A program made the position numbers and the translations under genes. The notes under the pieces were generated by a model. The model had not been told where the DNA came from. It did no database searches and saw only the letters and a list, made by a program, of their open reading frames with translations. Source: Nostoc sp. FACHB-110 (GTDB taxonomy: Bacteria; Cyanobacteriota; Cyanobacteriia; Cyanobacteriales; Nostocaceae). Taken from it: DNA of 64,000 bases. Location: the NCBI RefSeq assembly GCF_014697425.1, contig NZ_JACJRU010000003.1, positions 62,001 to 126,000 on the forward strand, given 5' to 3'. Below are positions 29,018-39,224 of this stretch, piece after piece (the stretch's first letter is position 1; each line of letters starts with the position of its first letter).

Positions 29018-30142
29018 TTGCAAATCTTTAGCGAAAACCTGTTAAATCCTGTGACTGTGAGCTTGTCTGTTGCTAAATCTGATCGCCAATCTTGGCCCGG
29101 ACTGATAGAAGCCTATCGTGAGTACTTACCTGTCAGCGAAAAAACGCCCGTTGTGACTCTCTTAGAGGGTAATACACCCTTGATTCCGGCGCCTGCGATC
29201 GCCCAGCGCATTGGCAGACAAGTAAGCGTGTTTGTCAAATATGACGGTCTTAACCCCACCGGTAGCTTCAAAGACCGGGGAATGACTATGGCGATTTCCA
29301 AAGCCAAGGAAGCTGGGGCAAAGGCAGTAATTTGTGCTAGTACAGGAAACACCTCAGCGGCCGCTGCCGCTTACGCGCGACGCGGCGGGATGAAGGCTTT
29401 TGTATTGATTCCTGATGGTTATGTCGCTCTTGGTAAATTAGCCCAAGCTTTGGTGTATGGGGCGGAAGTGCTAGCCATTAAAGGGAATTTCGACCAAGCC
29501 CTAGAAATTGTGCGCGAGATGGCAGAAAGCTATCCGGTAACTTTGGTGAACTCGGTCAATCCCTACCGCTTAGAAGGGCAAAAAACAGGAGCTTTTGAGG
29601 TAGTTGATGCCTTAGGTAATGCCCCAGATTGGCTATGTATCCCTGTAGGAAATGCAGGCAATATCTCAGCATATTGGATGGGATTTTGTCAATATCATCA
29701 AGCCGGAAAATGCGATCGCCTACCGCAAATGATGGGATTTCAAGCCGCAGGGGCAGCACCTTTAGTTCACGGTCAACCAGTAGCCCATCCTGATACTATC
29801 GCCACAGCGATTCGCATCGGCAACCCAGCAAGTTGGGACAAAGCGATCGCCGCTCAATCTGCCAGCCAAGGCAGTTTCCATGCTGTCACCGATGAAGAAA
29901 TTTTAGAGGCTTATCGGCTGTTGGCATCCTCAGAAGGAGTTTTCTGTGAACCAGCCAGTGCGGCTTCTGTAGCAGGCTTGTTAAAAGTCAAAGACCAAGT
30001 ACCAACAGGCGCAACAGTGGTTTGTGTCCTGACAGGTAATGGACTCAAAGACCCAGACACAGCAATTAAGCACAATCACAGCCAATTTAAACAAGGCATT
30101 CCCGCAGACCTAAAAGCCGTAGCTGAGGCGATGGGATTTTAA
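29018..30142 (+). CDS. thrC: Threonine synthase
   Basis: 374 residues from TTG 29018, or 363 from GTG 29051; neither has a strong ribosome-binding site, so the start is uncertain. It is a PLP enzyme converting O-phosphohomoserine to threonine. The PLP lysine is Lys85 in [11 protein letters not shown], the phosphate-binding loop is PVGNAGNIS and the substrate contact region is [14 protein letters not shown]. This is the short (plant/archaeal-like, non-SAM) cyanobacterial type. The stop is followed directly by a gaagTNT heptamer array. Confidence 0.95.
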   Translation: MQIFSENLLNPVTVSLSVAKSDRQSWPGLIEAYREYLPVSEKTPVVTLLEGNTPLIPAPAIAQRIGRQVSVFVKYDGLNPTGSFKDRGMTMAISKAKEAGAKAVICASTGNTSAAAAAYARRGGMKAFVLIPDGYVALGKLAQALVYGAEVLAIKGNFDQALEIVREMAESYPVTLVNSVNPYRLEGQKTGAFEVVDALGNAPDWLCIPVGNAGNISAYWMGFCQYHQAGKCDRLPQMMGFQAAGAAPLVHGQPVAHPDTIATAIRIGNPASWDKAIAAQSASQGSFHAVTDEEILEAYRLLASSEGVFCEPASAASVAGLLKVKDQVPTGATVVCVLTGNGLKDPDTAIKHNHSQFKQGIPADLKAVAEAMGF

Positions 30143-30296
30143 GAAGTGTGAAGTGTGAAGTATGAAGTATGAAATGTGCTGATTCATGGGATGAATTTTG
30201 TGGCACGTAAAGAATCAAATTTTGAAGCGACAGGTTTTAACTTTCAGACTTCAGACTTCATAATTCAGACTTTTTTCAGACTTCAGACTTCTCCGC
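30143..30296. repeat. Paired heptamer arrays in opposite orientation
   Basis: Four to five gaagTNT units start at 30143, right after thrC. Reverse-complement units (cagactt x5) occupy 30256-30296 and run into the coding end of the next gene, giving it the residues SEV and its TGA stop. The two arrays could pair as a long hairpin between the convergent genes. Confidence 0.8.
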
Positions 30297-30734
30297 CCTT
30301 TCCCGTGCCAAGCTGTCGATCGCATCGCCTAAAGCAGTGGTTAGGCTTTTACGCGTTTGGGCGTGATTTTCTTGTTCAGTTTTAAAAGCTTGCAAGAGGC
30401 GATCGCGTTCTTTGGTAACAGTAATGAGTTTCGCCTGCAATTCCTCCACAGCTTGAATTTGTTTAACTTCTGCTTGAATCGCAGCTGTAGCTTTACCATC
30501 AGCAAGTATTGATGTATCGATACCTTGCAGTTTGTGAATTTCTGTTTTCAGAGATGCGATCGTCTGTTGGAAAAGATGTGCGTCTGTGCGGCGTTGTTCG
30601 GCTTCTGTATTGTAAAGTTTGCGCCATTTTTCCGCACTTTCCCACGCAGAATTTAGGTCAAGCTGCTTTTGTGCCAATTGTCGTTTAAGTGCTTGAATTT
30701 CTTCTAACCACTGTTGTGTCAAATCTTGAGCCAT
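30276..30734 (-). CDS. Coiled-coil protein of unknown function
   Basis: 152 residues, almost entirely heptad-repeat helix (QWLEEIQALKRQLAQKQLDL ... ITVTKERDRLLQAFKTEQEN). No membrane segment, signal or enzymatic motif. Proteins like this are conserved in filamentous cyanobacteria, with unknown roles. The C-terminal residues and stop are supplied by a heptamer repeat array, so the original end may have been slightly different. Confidence 0.7.
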   Translation of the reverse strand: MAQDLTQQWLEEIQALKRQLAQKQLDLNSAWESAEKWRKLYNTEAEQRRTDAHLFQQTIASLKTEIHKLQGIDTSILADGKATAAIQAEVKQIQAVEELQAKLITVTKERDRLLQAFKTEQENHAQTRKSLTTALGDAIDSLARERAEKSEV

Positions 30735-30880
30735 AGATGCTTACCTGTTTTATTGATGAAGACTTGGTAGATGAAATTATAGACAAGGGATAGGCATAAG
30801 ATACCCATCCCATAGAACTATTAACAGAGTTACTCAAGATTTATCTGCTCTAGAGTCAGAAATTTAACCTCCTGCCTTCT

Positions 30881-33382
30881 TTAAGCTTGCACTACAAAAC
30901 TTGATGCAGTCAGAGTAGGAGAACCAGTAAGTTCTGCAAATAGACCGCCATCACCAAATCCCGGCAAAATGCCATTAGCGTTGTAGAATAACCGACCGTT
31001 AATAGAATCGTAAATAATTGCGGCTTGGCTAGTTCCTTGAAGTAACGGTTGTTGATTAGTACCGCGACCAATACTAACAAAATCAATAGCATTAAGCTGA
31101 TTACCAGGTGCAGTTGTGAGAGCAGTAAAGGTAGTTTTGTCTAGCACAATTTTGTCGCCTTGATGACGACGAAAATCAACGATAGTATCTACACCCAAGT
31201 CGGCACGGTTAAAAGGTTTATCGCTGTTAAATACAAAGCGATCGCTACCACTACCGCCAATCAAGCTGTCATATCCAGCACCACCGTTGAGAGTATCATT
31301 ACCAGCACCACCAACGAGAACGTCATTGCCACCCTCGCCGTTAAGAGTATCGTTTCCACCTCTGCCAAACAGGATATTTCGACTAGCGTTACCAGTCAAA
31401 ATATCATCTTTAGAAGTGCCTGTGTATACATACTTATGAACAAAACTCACAGTAGTAATAGCAACTTGACTAGTATTGGTATGGGCTTGTCCGTCATCGA
31501 CAACAAACTCAATATTCCGGCTGCTTAGGTTAGGAGAAGCCGCACTATTGTTATAAGTAATTGTCTTTAAAACTTGCTGGTAATTTGCTACTGTATCTTG
31601 ACCGCTTAAAGTTAAAATACCTTTGCTAGCATCGTAGCTAGCAGTAATTCCTGTACCAGTTGTGTTAGCAGTCAGGCTTTCGGCTAGACCATCGTAGAGA
31701 TTGGTAATTTTAATAGTGGCTTGCTGGAGAGTGGCAGTATTTTTATCACTCAGACTCAGTTTGGCAGTATCGACAACTTTTATCGCTGAACTATTAAAAG
31801 TAGCGGTGTGATTAATTCCGGCATTAGTACCATTGAGGTCAAGAATAGGAGCAACATTTCCGTAAATAACGTAGCTTTGTCCAGCATTAGTAATACCATT
31901 GGGAGAAGCTAAATAAGCCCCAATAATTACGTCATCAATTCCATCGTGGTTGATGTCTCCAGCTTTGCTAACAGAAACACCAGAAAAATCACCCGCAGCA
32001 ATGCCATTGATGGCGAAACCATTACTACCATTCAATTCTGAGAGGTTTAGATAACCTTTACTCGCTACATTTGTGCCACCAAAGACCACATAGCTTTGCC
32101 CAGCATACGATTTGCCACCAGGAGAAGCTCTAAGCGCGCCGATAACCAAGTCCTGATAGCCATCACCGTTAATATCTCCAGCACTGGTAACTGATAAACC
32201 TGAACCATCATCAGCAGCAACACCGTTGATGACAAAGCCATTAGTCCCATTGAGTTCAGAAAGGTTGAGGCGACCGCCAGCCCCTACGTTTGTGCCGCCA
32301 AACACTACATAACTTTGCCCAGCCGCAGAATTTCCATCAGGATCAGCTCCATCTGCGCCAATAATCAGGTCGTCATAACCATCACCGTTAAAGTCTCCTG
32401 CACTACTAACTGATCTACCAGAGAAGTCACCTGTAGCAATGCCATTGATCACAAAGCCGTTGCTACCATTGAGGGTGGAAAGAGCAACACTACCGCTACT
32501 ACCTATATTGGCATTGCCAAATACTACATAGCTTTGCCCCGCACTAGAGTTGCCATTGGGATCAGCCAGGAATGCTGACACAATTAAGTCATCTATCCCA
32601 TCACCGTTGATGTCGCCTGCATGACTAGCAGAAACACCTAAAAAATCAGCAGCATTCAATCCGTTGATGGTAAAGCCATTCTTACCATTCAATTGAGCCA
32701 AGTTAATTGTGCCACTACTACCTACATTTTTGCCGCCAAATACCACATAGCTTTGTCCCGCAAATTGTCTACCATTAGCAGTGGCATAATCAGCACCAAT
32801 AACTAGGTCATTATAGCCATCGTTATTGATATCTCCCGCATCTCTCACAGAAATACCTGAATCATCACCTTGATTGATGCCATTAATGACAAAACCATTA
32901 GTGCCGTTTAGGTTAGCGAGGTTAAAAGTACCATTACTCCCTACATTTGTGCCACCAAAAACTACATAGCTTTGCCCCGCACGTTTTTTACCGCCAGGAC
33001 TAGCATAGTTAGCCCCAATAATTAGGTCAGCAATACCATCGCCGTTGATATCTCTCGCCTTGCTGACTGCATTACCTGAGTAGTCAAACGGAGATTTGCC
33101 ATTAATAACGAAACCATTAGTACCGTTGAGGCTAGCGAGGTTAAAAGTGCCGTTAACACCGATATTCTTGCTACCAAATATTACATAACTCTGTCCGGCA
33201 TCAGTTGTGCCATCAGTACCATCAGCAAAATTAGCTCCGATAATTAGATCATCAATGCCATCGTTATTAATATCTCCAGCATTACTAACAGAAACACCCG
33301 TGTAACCAATCGTTTGCGTACCGTTGATAGTAAAGCCGTTAGTACCGTTTAAATCAAAGAGATTAAATGTTGAATTAGGCAT
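30881..33382 (-). CDS. FG-GAP/integrin-like beta-propeller protein with C-terminal RTX calcium-binding repeats
   Basis: 833 residues without a Sec signal. Seven FG-GAP repeats of about 63 residues (positions about 10-475; each with FxLxxLNGTNGFVING, then AGDINGDGxDDLIIGA and AGQSYVVFG) should form a beta-propeller. A cadherin-like linker (about 500-620) follows, then RTX nonapeptides (GGNDTLNGEGGNDVLVGGAG, about 655-700) that bind Ca2+, and a C-terminal region typical of type I secretion substrates. Probably secreted and cell-surface or matrix-associated. No type I exporter genes are nearby. Confidence 0.92.
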   Translation of the reverse strand: MPNSTFNLFDLNGTNGFTINGTQTIGYTGVSVSNAGDINNDGIDDLIIGANFADGTDGTTDAGQSYVIFGSKNIGVNGTFNLASLNGTNGFVINGKSPFDYSGNAVSKARDINGDGIADLIIGANYASPGGKKRAGQSYVVFGGTNVGSNGTFNLANLNGTNGFVINGINQGDDSGISVRDAGDINNDGYNDLVIGADYATANGRQFAGQSYVVFGGKNVGSSGTINLAQLNGKNGFTINGLNAADFLGVSASHAGDINGDGIDDLIVSAFLADPNGNSSAGQSYVVFGNANIGSSGSVALSTLNGSNGFVINGIATGDFSGRSVSSAGDFNGDGYDDLIIGADGADPDGNSAAGQSYVVFGGTNVGAGGRLNLSELNGTNGFVINGVAADDGSGLSVTSAGDINGDGYQDLVIGALRASPGGKSYAGQSYVVFGGTNVASKGYLNLSELNGSNGFAINGIAAGDFSGVSVSKAGDINHDGIDDVIIGAYLASPNGITNAGQSYVIYGNVAPILDLNGTNAGINHTATFNSSAIKVVDTAKLSLSDKNTATLQQATIKITNLYDGLAESLTANTTGTGITASYDASKGILTLSGQDTVANYQQVLKTITYNNSAASPNLSSRNIEFVVDDGQAHTNTSQVAITTVSFVHKYVYTGTSKDDILTGNASRNILFGRGGNDTLNGEGGNDVLVGGAGNDTLNGGAGYDSLIGGSGSDRFVFNSDKPFNRADLGVDTIVDFRRHQGDKIVLDKTTFTALTTAPGNQLNAIDFVSIGRGTNQQPLLQGTSQAAIIYDSINGRLFYNANGILPGFGDGGLFAELTGSPTLTASSFVVQA

Positions 33383-33420
33383 AATTTAGGTTTTTGTTTA
33401 ACAAAAATAAAAACAATGTG

Positions 33421-33466
33421 ACCGCGATCACTTAATAGTAATAACCGAGATCACTTCACACTAATA
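33421..33466. promoter_or_regulatory. Two tandem 23-bp direct repeats upstream of the FG-GAP/RTX gene
   Basis: Two adjacent 23-base units, each beginning ACCGNGATCACTT and ending TAATA, differ at four positions. They lie 38 bases before the start codon of the minus-strand gene. Two full helical turns of spacing suits a pair of regulator sites, but no known operator was recognised. Confidence 0.45.
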
Positions 33467-33511
33467 AATGACTTATCAGGTAAAACAACAGTTAATAACC
33501 ATATATAAATC

Positions 33512-33554
33512 ACTACTTTATGAATAACAAAAATCATGGTTATTCATAAGTAGT
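33512..33554. repeat. Long imperfect palindrome
   Basis: Arms of 16-17 bases (actactttatgaataac / gttattcataagtagt, one-base bulge) around a ten-base loop, within the 480-base gap between the divergent FG-GAP/RTX and BrkB-type genes. There is no T-run on either side, so it is more likely a protein-binding or mRNA-leader structure than a terminator. Confidence 0.5.
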
Positions 33555-33862
33555 AATTGTCTGCAGATTTAAAAAATTTAAATATTGCAAAATAAATTTA
33601 AAGCTGTAAACAGCAGCATGGATAAGATTTAGAGCTAAATGAAAGAAGAGAAATTTTTAATTTTATTTATGAAGAATAGAACAAGATTTTGTGAACTTAC
33701 TTAATTAATAAAAATATGAAATTATCTAAATCTTTTAATTATTGTGACAATATTTCTGTATTTCTGGTGAATGCTGCCATTAAAAAACTAAAAAGATAGA
33801 TGCGATCGCTGTGTATATCTGGCAGATTATGGGATGATACTCAGTAGAAATCACGAGAAATC

Positions 33863-34777
33863 ATGGTTCAGCCTCGTTTTGTCCGCTTCTTTCGTCATCT
33901 CAATTGGCGCACACTCAAAAAAACTTTAGCGCGGACAATTGAACGCCGACTTTTGGGACTGGCTGCTGAGATTGCCTTTAATGCAATGTTGTCTTTATTT
34001 CCGGCAATTCTGGCGGTATTAACAGCTATTGGCTTATTGGCAGAGTCTTTACAAGATACGTTTAGACAGCTAGCAGCGTTATTAAGCCAAGTTATACCAG
34101 ATGAAGCGATGATTTTGATTCGAGATTTTACTACCAGAGAAATTGCCCATTCTAAAAACAGTAGTTTGTTTTCTGTGAGTTTTGCGATCGCTATTTGGAC
34201 TGCTTCTGGTGCAGTCAGTACAGCCATGACTGCTTTCGATCAAATTCATAAAATTCCGCCAGAGAAAATACGCCCTTTTTGGAAAGCCAGACTGATATCT
34301 TTAGGCTTAACAATCGGCACGATTTTACTTTTAATGTTGGCTTCTTTTTTTGTTTTTGTCAGCGATTTAGTATTACGAATAGTTGTATACCAACACAATT
34401 CTTTAATTTTTTTATTACATCTTTGGTTATTGTTACGCTGGCCTGTAACTTTAGGTATTGTTGCTGCTACTTTTAGTTTTATTTATCGCTACGGCCCTAG
34501 TGTATGGAATTCAGGCACACCAATTATGCCAGGGGCAATTTTAGCGGCTATTTTCTGGGCAATACTTTCGGCGCTGTTTCGGCTGTATGTCGCCAACTTT
34601 GGTAATTACAATAAAGTTTATGGTACTGTCGGGACTTTTATAGTTTTAATGCTGTGGCTATGGATGAGTGCTGCGGTTTTACTTATCGGCGACCAGATGA
34701 ACGTGATTGTTGGTGAAGATATGCGCAATTCTCAGATAAAAGCTCCCCAGCCGGAAACAGAACGAAATTTTGATTAA
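33863..34777 (+). CDS. YihY/BrkB-family inner-membrane protein
   Basis: 304 residues with six hydrophobic segments. YihY signatures are present: AAEIAFNAMLSLFPAILAVLTA near residue 40, the YGPS loop, and PGAILAAIFWAILS...YVANFGNYNKVYGTVG near residue 235. The family was once called RNase BN and is now best described as a membrane protein of unknown transport-like function. It is the first of three plus-strand genes, spaced 85 and 19 bases. Confidence 0.9.
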   Translation: MVQPRFVRFFRHLNWRTLKKTLARTIERRLLGLAAEIAFNAMLSLFPAILAVLTAIGLLAESLQDTFRQLAALLSQVIPDEAMILIRDFTTREIAHSKNSSLFSVSFAIAIWTASGAVSTAMTAFDQIHKIPPEKIRPFWKARLISLGLTIGTILLLMLASFFVFVSDLVLRIVVYQHNSLIFLLHLWLLLRWPVTLGIVAATFSFIYRYGPSVWNSGTPIMPGAILAAIFWAILSALFRLYVANFGNYNKVYGTVGTFIVLMLWLWMSAAVLLIGDQMNVIVGEDMRNSQIKAPQPETERNFD

Positions 34778-34862
34778 ACTAAATATTAAGACAAACTCTT
34801 GTCAAATTGCTCCACAGCAGTAAAATATTGAACGGTTCAACCAAAAAGAAGCGATCGCTTTC

Positions 34863-35369
34863 ATGCCTGATTCTTACCCACAGTTTTCTCATATTGAGCC
34901 TGATGCTAAAGCACTGACCTTAAGGCGACTGCGCCAACTGAGTAGAGTGCTGGACAAAGCCATCACTATTCCTGGTACAGAATTTAGTGTGGGTTTAGAT
35001 CCCATCATAGGGCTTTTACCTGTTGGTGGTGATGTTTTAGGATTAATATTTTCCGCCTATATTATTTTAGAAGCTGCAAGATTAAACACCCCTAAAGCTA
35101 CTTTAGGCAGAATGATTTTAAATATAATTATTGATAGCTTAGTTGGGAGTTTACCTGTAGCTGGAGACTTGTTTGATTTTGCGTGGAAAGCTAATGAATA
35201 TAACATTAAGCTGTTAGAAGAACACTTAAAAAGCCCCCGCAGTACTCAAAAAGCAGATACGTGGTTTGTCGTATTCGTTTTATTTAGTCTATTATTAATA
35301 GGCATAGTTTTAATTACAATACCAGTAATATTAATTAGCGCATTGTGGCGAATATTGACTGGGGCTTAG
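34863..35369 (+). CDS. DUF4112 membrane protein
   Basis: 168 residues. The DUF4112 core (about 20-120) includes the repeated PVGGDVLG and PVAGDLFDFAWKANEYNIKLLEEHL motifs, followed by a C-terminal hydrophobic helix (FVLFSLLLIGIVLITIPVILI). Function unknown in the family. It is close to the downstream hydrolase and probably co-transcribed with it. Confidence 0.85.
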   Translation: MPDSYPQFSHIEPDAKALTLRRLRQLSRVLDKAITIPGTEFSVGLDPIIGLLPVGGDVLGLIFSAYIILEAARLNTPKATLGRMILNIIIDSLVGSLPVAGDLFDFAWKANEYNIKLLEEHLKSPRSTQKADTWFVVFVLFSLLLIGIVLITIPVILISALWRILTGA

Positions 35370-35388
35370 AGATTGAAATATTAAAAGC

Positions 35389-36321
35389 ATGAAAGATTGG
35401 TGGCAAGCGACTTTTCCTCAAGGGCGGCAAAGTTTAATTATTACTGATGCTCAAGGATATCCTGTACAAATTGCTTATGGAGAAAAAGGTACAGGTAAGC
35501 CTTTAATTTTGTTACACGGGATGGGTAGTTGGAGCTATAACTGGCGTTATAGTGTTGACCCTCTATCTAAATATTTTCGGGTTATTTGTTTTGATGCTAA
35601 AGGGTTTGGCTTTTCTGAAAAACCCTGTTATCGACGGGAACATGATGGTCATCAAGTAATAGAATTAGAACGGATTATTCAAGAATTATGTGATGAACCT
35701 GCTGTCGTTGTCGCCGAGTCTTTAGGGGGATTAGTTGCCTTAGCTTTGGCAGAAGAAAGGCCAGATTTAATTGCGCGATTAATAGTAGTTAATGTACCTA
35801 TTTTTGCGGAACGTCTGCCCCATTGGGCTATGTCAGTATTGGCGCATACACCAATAGAGTTATTACAAGCAATAGACTCTTTACGATTGCCATATTTAGT
35901 TGCACCCATAGTTAGAGAAATTATGGCAATTGAAAGACGCAGAGTCTTGTTTGACCCATCAATTTTATCGTCAGAAGATGTTTATTGGATAACTTATCCT
36001 TTTGTAGAAATGCCGGGAACTTTAGTAAAAGTTGCTGAAGATTTACAACTAGCGGCCAAGGAAATTGAAAATCTACAAGCAAATCAACCAAATATGCTGA
36101 GTAGGATTCAAAGCAAGCTAACTGATATTGAATGTCCCACATTAATTTTATGGGGCGATAAAGATAGTTGGTTCCCTGCTAGTCATGGAGAAAAACTGCA
36201 TCAATGTATTGCTCATTCTAAGTTTCAAATTTTGTCTGACTGTTATCATGATGCTTCTACTGGTTCGGCGCAAGTCATCAATGCGGCTATTGTAGAGTTT
36301 TTGCAGGAAACAAATTTTTAG
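35389..36321 (+). CDS. Alpha/beta hydrolase
   Basis: 310 residues with the alpha/beta hydrolase fold: oxyanion-hole HG in LLHGMGSWSYNW, nucleophile elbow ESLGG (Ser), acid Asp in LILWGDKDSWFP, and a histidine in CYHDASTG. Residues 140-230 form a cap. The substrate is not predictable. It lies 19 bases after the DUF4112 gene, so the two are probably one transcript. Confidence 0.9.
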   Translation: MKDWWQATFPQGRQSLIITDAQGYPVQIAYGEKGTGKPLILLHGMGSWSYNWRYSVDPLSKYFRVICFDAKGFGFSEKPCYRREHDGHQVIELERIIQELCDEPAVVVAESLGGLVALALAEERPDLIARLIVVNVPIFAERLPHWAMSVLAHTPIELLQAIDSLRLPYLVAPIVREIMAIERRRVLFDPSILSSEDVYWITYPFVEMPGTLVKVAEDLQLAAKEIENLQANQPNMLSRIQSKLTDIECPTLILWGDKDSWFPASHGEKLHQCIAHSKFQILSDCYHDASTGSAQVINAAIVEFLQETNF

Positions 36322-36550
36322 GTAGGGAAGAGTAAATCAGAAAATGATGAACTTTTATCTATCACCTGTTATATATCGTCTGCTAGCTTCGATAAGCTCA
36401 TCCATTTAGGAAAAGCAAGAATTAAATCTTGATGGACAATCTTCGGAACAATTATCTGCAATGATGACTCAAAACTTGGGTTGTCAGCATTTAAAGTGTA
36501 TTAATCCCTATTAAAATCGTGATTTTTTTATCAGTTAGGGATCTAGGCAT

Positions 36551-36685
36551 TTCAAAAATAAAAAGAGAGTGGGAGTAGGCATACCAAACGCCTAATTCTC
36601 CCACTCAACATTCGCTGCTGTAGCGTACAGGAATATGTACAGACACTACCCTTTATTTAGGGGGGCTAAGTGTAAGAAAACGGTA
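36551..36685 (-). ncRNA. Candidate small RNA with strong terminator
   Basis: On the minus strand, a TGTATA -10-like box (36691-36696) is followed by about 130 bases and ends in a very stable hairpin (GAGTGGGAG / CTCCCACTC plus inner TAGGC / GCCTA, 36567-36606) with a T-rich tail. A second smaller stem (gccccccta / tagggggg region, about 36645-36665) precedes it. The upstream protein gene already has its own terminator, so this would be a separate transcript. Family not recognised. Confidence 0.4.
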
Positions 36686-36994
36686 ACGTCTATACAATTT
36701 ACATTTTCCTATTGCAGCAAATGTCAAGCCTGATAAATTAATAAATCTGTCTCAGATGATGACTCTGAAATTTTATCCTTAATGTATATATTCAATAGTT
36801 GAAAATACATTTTAGGTAGTTAACAAGGTAATGTAGCTGCTTGGTAGACCCTGATAACAAAACCCTTGAAGTCGTTTATCTTTGATAAATTTAGCTTGGT
36901 TTCTCTAAGCTATGTTGCCATTTTGGCAGGTTTTCTAGGAGGTATAAATATTGTAATAACTTGGCTAATACAGCTATGTGTGATTACAAATTAA

Positions 36995-37020
36995 TCAGGG
37001 TACAGAATCCTGTACCCTGA
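36995..37020 (-). terminator. Terminator of the minus-strand membrane protein gene
   Basis: Perfect 11-base stem (TCAGGGTACAG / CTGTACCCTGA) with a 4-base loop, 30 bases after the stop codon, followed on the minus strand by an AT-rich tail. Confidence 0.7.
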
Positions 37021-37049
37021 GAGTTAATGGTTATGATGTGATAATTACA

Positions 37050-37673
37050 TTAGTATTTTTGTAAAAGTGTTGATAAAGAATGTTCTTTGCGAATATCCAT
37101 TAACTCTGCTAGCGATTCTTTTCCTTTATCTAAACGATATTGTTGTGCTGGTGGCAAAACCGCCACGAGAGATTTAGTTTTAGTTTGGTTGAGTGGTTGT
37201 AGTGATGCCATCGCTGGCAAAGGCTTAGATGTTTGTACCTCCCATCTTGGTTGAGAGATGGGTTTTAAAGATTGTTGAGTGACGCGTTTGAGAACTTTGT
37301 AACGCTGTTGAGGACGGTTAAACAGCCGAAATATTACATAACAGCCACTACCACAACTGAGTGCGATCGCCATCACCATCCAGAACGGTGTAGGATTGCT
37401 ACGTTCAGTTATTACTGGTTCTTCTACTATCACAGGCAGTGGTTCTGATTGTGCCTGTTCTACGCCACCAACATGACTAAGGCTGTAATATGCCACAGTC
37501 GCTGTACCAAGCATTGCAGTAAATAATCCCACTAACAACAGCCAAGGTTGCTGTGTTAGTAGATAAATCACAATATTTGAGCGACCTTTGGAACCCAATT
37601 GACTTTTCGTCGGTTCTGGTTTGGGTTCTATCAGTTGGGTTGGCTCATGGTTTACACTTTGACTTTTTTCCAC
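37050..37673 (-). CDS. Two-helix membrane protein of unknown function
   Basis: 207 residues from a GTG start with a weak GGAAAG site. Two membrane helices (about 45-65 PWLLLVGLFTAMLGTATVAYY and about 96-115 PFWMVMAIALSCGSGCYVIF) separate a proline/glutamate-rich N-terminus, a short periplasmic loop and a basic cytoplasmic tail. No known domain. It has its own terminator, so it is expressed singly. Confidence 0.7.
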   Translation of the reverse strand: MEKSQSVNHEPTQLIEPKPEPTKSQLGSKGRSNIVIYLLTQQPWLLLVGLFTAMLGTATVAYYSLSHVGGVEQAQSEPLPVIVEEPVITERSNPTPFWMVMAIALSCGSGCYVIFRLFNRPQQRYKVLKRVTQQSLKPISQPRWEVQTSKPLPAMASLQPLNQTKTKSLVAVLPPAQQYRLDKGKESLAELMDIRKEHSLSTLLQKY

Positions 37674-37957
37674 GATCGCTTTCCAGTTAGTACCCTTCTC
37701 GTCCCATGATTGTACTTGAGGAGTTACTTATCCAGTATCCGTAGCCAGATTTTGGTATAAAGTAGCTTTTTTGTAAACCTGAAGCGATAAAATTCTCACT
37801 TTTTCGCTCAAATCAGTACTTTTAGCCAATTTGTGAGTCAGGCAGATAAAGAATTCATGATCCAAAATCACTATAGTTATTTCTGCCTAGGGACACAGTT
37901 AGAGGTTAGGGGTTAGAGGCTAGAGACTGGGTATTTAGCCGATGTCATAGGTAAGTG

Positions 37958-39079
37958 TTATATTTCTTGCTTTTGCCCAACCGGAGAATGTCTTTCTAAA
38001 GCTAGTTGTATCAATCTATCGACTAATTTTGTAAAGGGTACGCCGCTATCAGCCCAAAGTTGGGGATACATACTCGTAGCTGTAAAACCGGGTAATGTAT
38101 TAATTTCATTAATTAATATTTCGCCTGTGGCTTCCACGTAGAAAAAATCAACTCTAGCTAATCCGGCTGCATCCACTGCCGCAAAAGCTTGTAAAGCCAT
38201 ATCTTGAATTTGACGGCTGATATTCTCGGGAAGCGGTGCAGGAATTAATAAATCGGCTCGACCTTCGGTATATTTAGTTTCGTAATCATAAAAATCGCTG
38301 TCAAAGGTAATTTCACCGACAACAGAAGCTTGTGGTTGGTCGTTACCTAATACGGCACATTCTACTTCTCTGGCGACAACTCCCGCCTCAACAATAATTC
38401 TGCGATCGTAACTGGCGGCTTGGTCAAGGGCAGTTTCTAATTCAGAACGCGATCGCACTTTAGCAATACCTACTGATGAACCTAAGTTAGCAGGTTTGAC
38501 AAAACAGGGATAGCCCAATGTCGCTTCTATTTCATCGCACAGCTTGGGAAATACACAAGGATTTGACCAAACTTGCGCTCTGGTTAACGCCTTATATTTA
38601 ACTTGAGGTAATCCAGCTTGGTCAAATGCCATTTTCATAGCGATTTTGTCCATCCCTAACGCTGAACCTAACACCCCAGAACCCACAAAAGGAACTTGCA
38701 TTAACGTCAATAACCCTTGAATTGTGCCGTCTTCTCCGTTGGGGCCGTGGAGAATGGGAAACCAAACATCCACTTCTGCAACTTGGGAAGGAGATTGCCA
38801 ACGGCCGAGGGTTTGGCTTTGGGCGTTTGTTAGTTGATTATGTTCGGGGCTTGCCGAGTCTGGCGATTCTAGTAAGGGTTGACCGGAAACTAGCACTTTT
38901 TGTGGTGCTTCTCCTGCTAACCAGCGACCATCTTTTTGAATATAAAAAGGCAAAATTTCGTACTTACTAGCATTTTGGTCTGCACTTAACGCTTTTGCGA
39001 TCGCCCTTGCCGAACTAATCGAGACTTCATGTTCTCCAGAACGTCCGCCAAACAGCAATCCCACCCTGAGCTTAGTCAT
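37958..39079 (-). CDS. ddl: D-alanine--D-alanine ligase
   Basis: 373 residues, full-length ATP-grasp ligase that makes D-Ala-D-Ala for peptidoglycan. The N-terminal [15 protein letters not shown], the [12 protein letters not shown] serine/glycine loop region, [11 protein letters not shown] (ATP grasp) and the Mg2+-binding [11 protein letters not shown] are all intact. It contains the VanA/DdlB-type insert between residues 60 and 110. It stands alone here, away from the mur cluster. Confidence 0.96.
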   Translation of the reverse strand: MTKLRVGLLFGGRSGEHEVSISSARAIAKALSADQNASKYEILPFYIQKDGRWLAGEAPQKVLVSGQPLLESPDSASPEHNQLTNAQSQTLGRWQSPSQVAEVDVWFPILHGPNGEDGTIQGLLTLMQVPFVGSGVLGSALGMDKIAMKMAFDQAGLPQVKYKALTRAQVWSNPCVFPKLCDEIEATLGYPCFVKPANLGSSVGIAKVRSRSELETALDQAASYDRRIIVEAGVVAREVECAVLGNDQPQASVVGEITFDSDFYDYETKYTEGRADLLIPAPLPENISRQIQDMALQAFAAVDAAGLARVDFFYVEATGEILINEINTLPGFTATSMYPQLWADSGVPFTKLVDRLIQLALERHSPVGQKQEI

Positions 39080-39224
39080 TTTCAGTACCTTTATACTCTC
39101 ATCGCAGATAGCGTATCACAACCTGCTGAATATGAAGAGTGCTGAATTGAAAGTGCTGGGTGCTGAGTTAAAAGACCGCCCAGGGGCGGAGTATTTACCA
39201 TAGTGCTGAATATAAATTTCCCCG

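Larger units (their letters stand above)
36322..37049. other. 728-bp intergenic region with minus-strand terminators
   Basis: No protein gene. It contains a strong minus-strand terminator at 36567-36606 that ends no known gene (see the ncRNA candidate) and the terminator of the next minus-strand gene at 36995-37020. Confidence 0.6.
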
